DNA of 64,000 bases, taken from contig CH003381.1 of NCBI GenBank assembly GCA_000149265.1, forward strand, positions 1,462,066 through 1,526,065, in the 5' to 3' direction. Source of the DNA: Ciona savignyi. Taxonomy: Eukaryota > Chordata > Ascidiacea > Phlebobranchia > Cionidae. The position numbers and the translations under genes were made by a program. The notes below the pieces were generated by a model. That model was not told where the DNA came from. It saw nothing but the letters and a program-made list of their open reading frames with translations, and did no database searches. This document shows, in pieces, positions 24,601 to 36,600 of this stretch; within the stretch, counting starts at the first letter, position 1, and every line of letters begins with the position of its first letter.

Positions 24601-27600
24601 CAAATTTTGGGTACTTCTTAGTATTGGTACTTATCATACAGGGCTTTGGTGAATACCACACGTACATTACACTTTGTATTGGGTATCTATAATTAAATGT
24701 GTGTATTTCGGTCTATCGTGTGTAATTTCCGAGCCCATGCAGTATGCAGTATACAATTGATATGCATCGCTCTAACTTATATTTGATTGGTTGATGAAAT
24801 TAGGCGTGTCCCGTAGGTGGAATTGTCATTGTTGAAATGCAATACCTTTTATATGCAGTAAATGCCTAGTCGTAACTCGTGACCATAAGGTCGTTTGCGC
24901 TATTTCTATAGCCTACTCTATATTTTGTCACTTTTCAAAGCACAATAACATGATGCATACTTTGGTCCGCGAAAAATACTTAAATAATTTTTTTGAGACG
25001 AATATAACGTTTCTTGTTGTAAAATAAATAATGCTTTACTGCTTTGATTTGCCGTCATTTTAGGTTTAACCACATATAGCATTTTGTCTCGGGTAAGAAA
25101 AAATAAGCATTTCCACGGCTTGTAATTTATCCCATTCGATCTTAAGTATATTGCAACCACATTCCCGCCACCATTAAACTGCAATTAAGGCTTACTAATG
25201 TGCCCCCTTAGGCTTACCCCTGCTCTTTTTGCGGTATTTCTTAAAGCTCGGTAAGTTATCTTGATTGACTTGCTGCCTGTACATTAATTGTGCCGCTCCA
25301 CAAGCGAGTTGGGTATGTTTATAAATACAAAATAAATTTCTACATTGTTTTGTCAGTCTTTAACCAGTTAATAACACTAAAATATGAAAACAAATGTTAG
25401 CACATCGATTGCGACGATTTGTCTTAACACTGTTTTAAAATCCCCGATTGTAGTCGTTCGTGTGGGTTAAAAATCAAGTCCTGCTACTCCCCAACCTTTT
25501 CTTATACATAACTTGACTGACGTCAGTTTTAAACTTATAAAAAGTATTACTAATAACCCCCTCCACCATAATGGTTAAAATTCTTTACAGCGGTCATTTC
25601 TTCTCTGGTTGATAATTCCTATTTTGTCATTTCGTTAGACCAAATAGCGCCATATTAACGTTTCCATGGAATGATAAGTCTCTTAACACGAGTTAAAGGA
25701 ACAGCAAACCATCTGCCAAGAATACATTTTAGTTCAGATGTTATAATACTGAAAAGTCTGATGTGATTTGTACCTTAACTATAAAGTGATATAGCTTATT
25801 ACAGCTTAACTATAAAGTGATATAAATGCCTTAAAATCAGCCGTTTTGGTGACAAAACTGAGTATAACGAAACGGTGTTGGATAAGAAAATCGAATATAA
25901 CTGATTCCTCATAATTAATCTATATCTCTTGATATTGATTGATCTTGTGTGTGGATGTGAAAAATGAAAGTCTTAGTTTATCCCAGGATTAGGTAAAGTA
26001 CAGGGGTGTTATGGGGGATCGTAAGATTATCTCGTGATCGCTATCGGGTTACTTGAGCTACTGTGTGCTGTGAAGTCAACGCTTAGTGCCGTAGTTATTA
26101 TTAACAAACTAGATAGGGCAACGCTAAAGGGAGGGAAGGAGGGAAATTGATAACCAAAACTATTAGAATTAATTTTATCCCCTTCCCAAACACTACCCTT
26201 AACCCCAGAACTAACCCTAACTCTAACCCCATGTTTAAAACCAACTCGGATTCTCCAATTTTTGTTTTCGTGTGCAGTTTTCTCCCTTCCCGCCTTCCCG
26301 CTTTCCCTCCTTTTAGTTTTCCCCAACTAGATATGCGAAGAAAAGTTCTTTAATCTATAAAATATGTGAATTATGACGACACGGTCGTTTTTAAATTATT
26401 TTCTACGCATTAAAAATAACAGTATCACAGCGAAACGTTAGAAGTGATATCAAATCCTTCCGCACAAGTTAATAACGAAACATCAAGCGAAAGTCTGGCG
26501 ATTGAAAATAGATTGACACATTCGGTTCTAATCAACTTTGCCGCGTTAGATTGTACATTCGGTTCTAATCAACTTCGTTGTTACTTTCGTTCCCAAAGGT
26601 TATATCGAGTTCCTTCGACGTGTAATTCCAATTATCCCGTCGAGGGATTAGGTACGTGACGTTGAAGGTCTTTTAAGTTACGTCATAATCGGGTTTGTTC
26701 GCTGACAACTTACGCGTCGCCATCAAAGGTTATAAGCTCAGTTCATACGTTAATAGTTGTTTGTAGCTCGAATACGTTTTTTAATTTCCGTTTAGCTGCT
26801 AACAGTTGCTAAAACGCAACCTACGTCGATCGTACTGGTATCTACCTTATGACAAGTCGTTACGAATTGTATACATTTTTTCAGGACTGGTAATGATTTG
26901 AGTTCGTTTTTATTTTCTTTCTAAGGGTCACTATTAAGTTTCAAAAAGAGGGAACTATTAACATTTTTTCAGGTAATCCCTAATCCACCGTAAACGCAAG
27001 GAATTTAAAACCACAGAAATGATAAAAACTTCACGATTCAGTAACCAACACAACACTAAAGTTTCGACCCCTTTTTAATTTCCTTAGTTCTCCATTTCGC
27101 CTGGTATTAATCCGTTTTAATACGTCACTAACAGCTGCAAATGAAACCGGAACGAACCGGCGAATGTAGAAAGGATTAAAATGCTTAAAGGTAAACTAGT
27201 TCCGCGCGGCGTGAAAATACATTATGCTATACTTCCAAACCTACAGAGCAGGAAACATGTTCTGTAGGCGCAATGTGCTAAAGTGTTTTAATTAGATTAT
27301 TGTCTTGCCAACGTAATTCGCAATAAACAATTAGTTCACACTGTTTCATTTTCCGTTAAAACTACGGAAACCTGCAATGGACGGTGTCCCGTAAAATAGA
27401 AAGAATAATTGTATTTCGGACCAGGGCTTCGCATTTAAATGATCAAAAAATCAGTCCTGAGTTTCGTTTTGTTACAAGAAAACATTTTTTCCAATTAAAC
27501 CGGAAAATTAAAGCCCACTCCATATTCTCTGCTTTCAACTTATATCGCAGACAACAAAGAAAGCAAATTGATGATAATGAAATAAAAGATATGTGTTATA

Positions 27601-30600
27601 GGAGGTTCTGTCATTAACATAACAACAAAAATATCATCATTTGCCTCTACAAATAGTAGTTAAACGTAATACTTTAACATTCAGAAAATAATTTGTCCTC
27701 ACTTATATAAGATCTTCTGAGAAATCTAAACTTGTTTGGTTGTTGTAACATACTAAGCTATCTTATAATTTGTCGCTACCAATGATCGTCATTTAAACAT
27801 AATGCTTAACACTTGCAAAATATTTTTTCTCAATTTATTCTCCATAAGATCTTCTAAGAAATCGAAAAACGGTTTATAATACAAACCGCATGTTAGTGAT
27901 TTCTATATACTTGAAAGGTGTTAATTGCAGAGTCGTGTAAAACATGTAAAGTCATGTATTTTAGGGATTTTGTTGTATACACGGCACGCGTTATAATATA
28001 AACACTGCAACTCATTGCGCGTGGCGATATACAAGTCCATTCTTCTCGAATCAGTTATTGATTTTCGACGACCTAATACCGATTGCCCGATTACCGATGG
28101 TCTATTTAATCATAATATCAGTTTTCCAATGCGCTTAATAACGTAGAACTGTTTAAAAAAATGTTCGCTAAAAAGCGCATTTTCCATGCATAATTGCCCT
28201 GTGGCTAAAAAAATTTTTGAGTGTACACTTACAAAATATAATCTCTCTTTATGGTTTTATTAGTTCACTTTTATGAAGCAAACAATAATCTGCCGTTGTA
28301 TGTTTTGACTGAGCTTACTTTTTTACTTTTAAAAGACTATTTTGTTAATTTAATTCCTATAACGACGATGCATTTTTTTAAAAGGTTGTTCCAATTTATT
28401 CTAAAAATCATAAAGCACATTTGGTATTAAATTTATCCACTTTTTCGAAATTTAAAGCGTTTGTTTAGTATTTGATTACTTTGTGTTATTGGTTTAGCGT
28501 GGCGTAGTGTAGGAAGAGTTTCATTTAAAATGCGCGCCAAATTTGTCATCGTAATTACAAGCGCTACGTGTCTTGTTTTGCCGCTTGCTCTTGTACCCCA
28601 CCTACCGGTTACGAAAAGTTAAACATCTAACCACATGCAGGCGCTATGCAGCTTAAAACTTAAAAAAATATCCGGTAAGTACATCAAATAAAATGGATCT
28701 TTACCAAAAAGGCAATTAATGTTAACTGTATAAAAATATTAAAAAACACAAGATATCCGTATGTCGCCCCGGTATCTAAATATTTTAAAAATTAATTTTT
28801 AAAATCCTGCGCCCATACAGCTTATCAATTATAAAAAAAAAAAGCTCATTTGTATTAGACTGGACGCAAAATCTATTATTTTCCCACCAGAAAATCGTTG
28901 AATTTCCTCCGCCATGTTGTTTCACAGCTTACACCGATCTCCCGTTAGATCCTTCAATTCTCCCACCGTGTCATACACACTTTTTCATCTAATATCTGTT
29001 ATTTGACCTCTAATAAACTGTTTAAACATGGAGAGTGACCTCTGTTAAGCACGTAATTCTAGTTCATGACCTTTTTTTGCAGCACAATTTCCTACATGTT
29101 TCCCACTGCGTTTTAAAGTCTGTATTTTCCCATGGCAAGGAGTAGTAGGCTACCGCGTATTTGTGCTTTTTTACGACCTAACATGTGGCTGAATGAATGG
29201 TTAACGCGACCGATACATGTACCGACTCCTATACAGAAACGGTCCAAATGACGAGTACATCTTGGGATCGAAACTGGTTCACTAAAAAAAATATTTTCAT
29301 ATGCCAGTTGGTGTCAGTTGGAACCAGTTTAATTGCGAGTATTAAAAATCGAAAATTGGAAATGGAAACGAAAGTTTTCGGGTTTTCTTGACTGTACCAT
29401 GGACTTGCTTGCGCATTTCAATTTAGTTTCGGTATGACTGGTATTGTCGCGCCAAGTTACTTGACCATTTTTTGTAAGTTTAAGAAACATGCATCCAAAA
29501 ATCATGCCGAGTGTCAAGAGACATTTTTTTGTAATTTTTATGACACCTGCATCTAAAATTGCGGGACATTCCCCACAACAGTCCAAAAAATAATTCCCAT
29601 GCACGTCGTACATGCTACTGGCGGTGTCTCGCGTCTTTTTCAGTTGTATGCTAATCGAACCGCAAGCCAAAGTCGGTGATTCGTCTTGGCGATTTGCCTA
29701 CAGCGGAAAAGTGTCGAATTCGACTGGTAATTAGGGAAACGCCGATCAAACGCTCCGTGCACGTGTGTATCACCACATACCGAAATTCGACTTTTTACAC
29801 CTTCCCCTTAACAAAGCGGCCAACGTGAGTAAACACAGTGCAATGTGTACGGATTATTAAGTAGTAGCTTTTATTAACATTTACAAAATGTCCTTTTCAA
29901 ATATGGCACCACGCTTCGAGTACAACACGAAACAATAGCAACAATGCAAATGCTATTTCATTTAAAATGCAATTTGACATTTTGGTTTCTCAAAATTCCT
30001 TTTCCATTAGTTTTATACACTGTTTGGCATGTTCGATTAGGTATTTCAAATAATATTGCAAGTACGAAGTATTGCGTATTACTATACTGAACAAGTGTTA
30101 TTTTCATAACTTACTATAAGATTCGTTGTTTTTTTACAAACTGCGCCGACGTTTATTTTATATAAAGCCCTAACTTATAGGTGTAGCCGTACCGCCAATA
30201 CGTAAAGAATGTGCGAAGTTAAATGATTAACGTAACGAGTCGGTAACGGCGGGCGATGTTGTGCGATGTATTTGCATTGCAGTTATGCATTAGTTTGCCG
30301 GTGCCTGTGCTCACAGAGTGGGCAAGGCGGTGATGGGGTTTGTGTTTGCATTTCAACGGTACGAAGCACCGCTATTCTCAGTGTATTATGTCATCTCACG
30401 TCACCCGGCCTTACGACATCGGCTTGCGGCACGCGGTAAGAGCTGTTTTAATGTCCAACTAAAAGCGTGGCGATCGATGCAGATTTGTGAAGTTTTTGAC
30501 CCATTTTGGGCTCGCTAGAACGGTTGTGTGCCGAACGTTAACGCGGCCGATTTATAAACAGATTACCGTATAAAAATGCAGTCTATCTTATACTGGCCAC

Positions 30601-33600
30601 TAAGACCGATTATTTGTGTAAAAATCTGTATGAATCGATTCACCAACACAACCAGTCAAGCCGTTCACTGAGAACGTTAGCCACTTACACGGTATATATT
30701 ATTGTTATTATGGTCGCTTGAAGTAATATACGCACCAGAATATGCGCGCCACCCGTCTATTTATACGATTATCCTACTGATTATGCGAGACACCTATTTA
30801 CGTTTACGTTTTTTCCAATTATGCACGTTTAAATGGTCATCAAGCTGCGTACGGTCTGCACTCGTTCACCTGCTTATCATTCACATGTATGTAACATACC
30901 AGCAGCGTACATATTTAATCTTATATTCCCCACAAAACCCCTCCCAGATAGCTTGTCTGCTTTGCTCCACAGTTTCCAGGTTTCCGCACCAGTCGCCCAC
31001 CAATATACGGTACGGCGCCTCGCTTTTGCCCGAATTAACCTCTCTGTGACCACCCTTATCATATTGTTAACGAAATTACGACAACAAAATCGAGGTCGGC
31101 GGGAGTTGGCTCGCATTTTGTGGAAGAATATTATTCTCTCTATCGCCCAGACTCCCTGTGCCTGTTTCCTGCCGATAAGCTTCCGTTTGAACTCGACTTT
31201 TACTGGGGTAATAAGTGTGCTAGCGATATTCTACTTTTTAGGACAAGAATTTTTTTAATTTTAATTCAAATTCCGAATTAAAACGCAAATACGCCGTCGC
31301 CTTACCAGTAGCTACCTTCTTTTCCGGCATTAGTATGGATTTTAGATAGAATTATTTTTGAATTGAATTCGCATTATATCTGTGAAATCGGCATCGCTTC
31401 TACATTGCTTTACCGTTTGGGCCCCATTTCCCTAAACTGCTGTTTTTCTTCATTTAAATCGACAAAATTCGACGACCACGCCGTATGCCGCGACTACATT
31501 CCAACCGTTTAATTAGCAAATGCAAATTAAATAAATCGTTTCTCCTTTCCAAGTTTTTTTCCATTTTCTCTGCAAGGCCATGAGCCAGACCGCATGAATA
31601 AACCATAATTAACGAGAAGTCCCACGCGTTGCTCGGTCGACTCCCGCTCCACAACGTCTGTTAAACATCAACCGCTGTCTGCGATCACAACCCAACCCGG
31701 TATGGACTCCCAGCAGAATCACCGCTGGTGCTCTTCGCTGATGCATCTGATAATCGTCGCCGATTTTACGGTGATTTCGCCGTTTTCTTCCTTTTTGGCG
31801 GCGATTCGCGAGCGATTTGTATACGCGATGTTCCCGATAATGTATACAACTGTTCTATTGTTGTGCGGTCAGATTGTTTTCCGTTATTGGTGTAGCCCGA
31901 GCAGTGCATCTTTATAGGCGAAAATATGTAACTACGGAAATTTACAAATTTTCACCGATCACTAACCCAACCTATTACGGGTTTTCGCTAAGACCAATAC
32001 ACTACGCCAGGTTATAAGATTATAGGGGTCTTGTATTATGACACCATCTCATACATTTTTATAATGCAGGTCGATTCAGGAAGTAGAAAATAATTATTTA
32101 AAAATAATTGTTTCCAGTCCTGAATTTTGAATCTCATTCTGTGTAGTTGGAAAGAGGAAAGCGTCATTTCCATATTTACTGATGGGGAAATCCACATTGA
32201 ACGTTGTGTAATAGGTGTCGGTTATCGTCTGATCACTCGTGAGGGAAATTCGGATATTAAAGAATTTATCACTGTCATAGTCCCATGGTCTTCTTGCCGA
32301 AGCTATTGCAGTACCATTACATACGATGAAAACGTTGCTACAGTTTTTGGTACCGCCGGGTTTGCCACCTTGTTTTTTAGTCACAGGCATTAAATGACCG
32401 ATAAGGTTCAGGTTCGATCTCTGTTCTGTCCTTTTTTTCTGCGACCGTTGACTCTAGTAAATTCACATGAAACAACTAAAAAGTTCAAGTATTAAACTGG
32501 TTGAATAGCTCTCATAACCCGACTATGTGTAACACGAGGTAACATGACGATAAAAATGCCTTCTCAGTACCAACCCCAGCGATACAACATTTTTTTAGTA
32601 TATTTTTACTTTTTTAAACTGTGCTAGTATTCGAATCCTTAATGGGTTAACTACCAATACCGTTTCTGCATAGCATTGTTATATGATTTCCCCGCGATAC
32701 AAATAGACACCCCACCCGATTCTTTACCCCTAAAACCCCCTTGCAGGCGTTCTACTCCAAATCCAAGAATTCTTTAACATCAGCAACGCTTCTGCGGGAC
32801 TCCTTCAAACTGTGTTCATCATCAGTTACATGGTGGTGGCTCCTGTCTTCGGCTACCTTGGCGATCGGTACAATCGTAAGATCGTGATGCTGGTTGGCAT
32901 GATCATTTGGTCGGGATGTACCCTGTTCGCTTCCTTCGTCAACAACCCATCGGTAAGCAGTAAAAAAATGAAATTGCGACTCGTGATTTAAATTTAAATA
33001 AAAAGCGTTTAAATATATTTGTTTTGTTTTACGTTTTTTATTGTTGTTAAGTTGAAGCTTAAAGATATCACCTTCGTCATTATTTAATATGAGCTAGTAT
33101 TTTGTGTTCTTTTCGCAAGTTCAATGCAAAGCGGTGAATTATAAGCTTACACTTGTTGTAAAATAACATAAGACTTTGAAAACCATTCGGTCGCTTAACC
33201 AGAAATATTGAATATCATCATTATGCAGTTTTACACTGGCCAAGTTTCGGTAATGTGTTAGTCGCTATAAGTCCGTTTTTAAATGGTAACCTGTTTATGG
33301 ACCAGCCAGGCTAACCATTATTGTTCTATTGGCGGTGACTCTACGACGTTACGGTGCGTTTAGCGGATTTGTCTTTCAGTGTCCTTCCCTTCAATTCAAA
33401 AACCGCAAGATCTTTGTAGGTGCGGCGTCTGCGCTTCATAATAACCGGTTCGCCGTTCGAGATTTCGATTTTGACAATCTACAAATTAGCGTCAGGCCGA
33501 AAACCGCCTTTGCCACACCGCATTGTTTCGGCGCATAGCGATGCAGTGATGTCATCGCTTGTGCTCGCCTTTATGCCGAGTATGGTGTGCTACCAGCGAT

Positions 33601-36600
33601 AAGGCGTAGTTTAGACTAGCAATTTTAACGAAGCACTGTTAACGCCGTTCACAATGAAGTTCGACGAAAAATGTAAGTTTTCCGCGATTTTTCCTGTTTT
33701 TTTATGGTCTGATGCAAAAATTGAACGTTTTAACGATTCTAATGAACTTAATCCGATGTTGTGTATATATAAAACCCATATAATCGCGATCTTTAGGTTT
33801 TTTTCTTATAAGTTCACGTTTTAATGCCTAAAGTTTCGATTTAGAATTGTAGATATTTAACAGTGCCCTATTTTGTTCCATTTCTAGTTTAAGCGCAAGG
33901 TTGTGCGCTAAATGACGTCATAAAGAGGCGGTTATATTAGATAGCTAATTGCTGTCAGTTTCCCTACTATACGCGCATTCTCTTGGCATATCCGTGTTAA
34001 TTGTCGTATCTTGCACTTGTGCGTGAAGTTGAAAAATTGTATCCTACCTTAATATGTGACAAATGGCTAAGTAATAAAAACGGTGTCAAGCATTAAGCTG
34101 TATGCCCCCTGTACAATTTATGTTGTTATACTTATTCATTGCTCATTACTTCAATCGTCGTATAAACTGCATGTTGTGATATTTTGTTATCTTTGGGGAA
34201 AGGGAACCAAAGCATAAAACCACAACGGGTAGTACTTTCTCGTAAATGTTTTGAAATATTACTCGACTTCTTTATCAATCAGAATTTCAAAACGTTTTAA
34301 CACGAAACTTACCCTTTCCCGCTTTATACGAAATCAATTTCCTTACACCCGAAAATTCCCCAAGTTTTCCCCATTTCCCCTCGAATACATCGCCTTTTAA
34401 AAGCCGCAAACCAGCTATGCTACATCGGGTTTCCGTTGTTGAAAAGCGAAGAACCGTGACGGTTTTGTCTCGCCCGACTGGAACATACGCGGCGAACGTG
34501 CGTGGGTGGGATCCGTGCGGTCGCCGGTTCGATTCCCCACGGCGGTGTGACTCAAATTCATTTTGTAACTTTGTAACCAATAATAGTCTATATGACATGT
34601 AACCTTGCCAGTAATAGTCTGTATGTATAAATAAGCCTCGGGAAGTCGGTATATGCCACGACAAGGCCTATATCCCATTATATAAAATGACATCAATGGG
34701 CTTACCCAACCAAACTAGAATCCGCCGGGTATTTTTATATAGCGTATGTATTACACAAGGCTGATTTTTACTATTCCTTTTTTTTGCCAAAAAACGTTTA
34801 AAATTAGAATTTCGTTTATGAAAACGTCGTATTTCCAAACGACTTCTCGCGCCCTGCATGAATGGCGTGTCGGGCTCTGTTCCTACTTGATTGCTTGTTG
34901 GCAAATGGGAGCGGATATCCTTTGTACCAGGTCTGCTTTCTCTTGGGCATTCGGGCCTGCTTAATTAATTGTTCGACCTATTTTGGGAACCTGGTTGACG
35001 CTGTTTTAGGGCGTCACTTTCGTGTATGCGCGCCATGAGACACAACCGCTCCCGTGGTCAGGTGGTAAGCTTGATGTTCTTGACCATACAGGCGCTGGTT
35101 TCGATATTTACCCTTGTCACTTTCTGCGCTGTTGTGTATGCAATGCATTCACCTAATATTGCTTGATATATTGGATTAATATGGATCGATCGAAATCTGT
35201 TATGTATGAAATGTGCAAGGCCCTATAATAGCTCCAGCGACTGTAAACACAAGGTAATTTCAATCTTTACAGTCACTGCATACGTGGTTGAAATCGTTCA
35301 GTTTCTTCTATATCAACTATGTTAATTCGAAAACCTTTCCGAAATGACATCAGCGCGTTATGACGTCACCGAAAATGACGTCATCAATTTCGAACTGCGC
35401 AGGAGTCGCATACCACAATAGCAGCTATCGATCAAGATTGCGAAAGACCGCCAAAAGTCTAATAAAATCACCCCTGCTGAGAGCCCAGCATGTGACCGCC
35501 GTCCGTCGGCGCCTTCGATATGAAATACCCCAAACCGCTGTAATATCATCCCAGAATCAATTTCCCGTTCATTATTTGGATATTGCGACGGCTCCGGCGC
35601 AGTTTTCTATTTGACAAGTCTTATATTGAAATGCTTGAAGGTGGTCAATACCGCGTTTTGGCCCCACTTGCAGTCTCTCACTAAGTTTTGTTGTTTTCCT
35701 ATTCAGTTTTGTAATTTAGAATTAATAATTTCGAATCGTGAATTTCCAAACTTTTTATATATACTTAAAAAGCAAGTAAACAATAACTGTTTTTTATGCT
35801 AAATATATACGACATAAAATGCATGTTATGTCTTTGATGAAAAAAAATTGATTTTTATTTATAATAACCAGAATTATTAGCTGATAAGCAATTCTCCAAA
35901 CAATGCTATAGTATTGGTTCGAATTTAAACAAATAAACAAGTCTTTCCTCACTGTGTAAAGACGTTTTTTTCGAATTGGTGGTCTAAATAAATATTTTGG
36001 AACCATTTTTGAATCGTGAGACTAAAATAGACACCCATTCATCCTTATTCGTTTCTTAGATAAGGCGTAGAAGAACCTTTGGCGCGGTTGTACAGGTGCT
36101 GTATTGCAGGATATACCTGTTTCCATATAAAGAGGTTAAAATACCGTGTTTTCCAACGGATATCCCAAACTTTCAGCCCACAACTGACTCAAAAGCGTGA
36201 CCATTGTAAACATGTTTACTCACAATGCTCTTTGTGACGCAGCACTTCATATTGTTCCTCGGGATGCGGGGATTGGTGGGCATCGGCGAGGCGTCATACT
36301 CCACCATAGCTCCTACCATCATCGCCGATCTCTTCGTGAAAGAAAAACGAACCAACATGCTCTCTGTCTTCTACTTCGCTATTCCAGTCGGAAGGTAAAT
36401 TCTTAGTTTTTACTGATTATTGGCACCAGAACTCTCTTAAAGAGATATACAGCCCACCCCACGGCAACCACATCCTTAAAGTTACGACATTTTTTAACCA
36501 ACAACCCCTTGCGATATAACTTGCAAGTAGCTCCCGTTCTGCTAACTTTTTTATTTCTACGAAAAATCATTTTTTAGATCAAAAGGAGCGACCAAAAATG

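Larger units (their letters stand above)
23870..32746 (+). other. SPNS1 intron 2 (8.9 kb)
   Basis: Contains a degenerate minus-strand SINE (about 25985-26075), a family M MITE with target duplication (26116-26324), a family 2 SINE (29172-29292), a fragment of another (30519-30600) and a 98-codon antisense open frame (32094-32390). A 20-bp direct repeat, CTTAACTATAAAGTGATATA, occurs twice at 25770-25826. The interval from about 30,200 to 31,700 is relatively CpG-rich. Confidence 0.6.
32953..36242 (+). other. SPNS1 intron 3 (3.3 kb)
   Basis: No exon supported. It contains TGACGTCA at 33913-33920, a B-box-bearing possible SINE at 34415-34640 and a cluster of three CRE-like sites at 35345-35383. 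Confidence 0.6.

Noticed and set aside
26187..26245. Telomere-like CCCTAA strings
   Set aside because: They belong to the core of a repeated MITE family rather than an interstitial telomere array.
29329..29670. 113-codon minus-strand frame with CCGEC and a hydrophobic segment, faintly tetraspanin-like
   Set aside because: It begins at a TTG, lacks supporting neighbouring exons and overlaps the edge of a SINE copy region; the resemblance is a few residues only.
31702..31917. 71-codon ATG frame with hydrophobic segments in SPNS1 intron 2
   Set aside because: Short, no family match and no signal of selection visible; frames of this length are expected in GC-rich intron DNA.
33652..33672. ATG followed by a consensus donor (GTAAGT), a possible alternative first exon of SPNS1
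   Set aside because: It would end in phase 1, but the next SPNS1 exon at 36243 needs phase 0.
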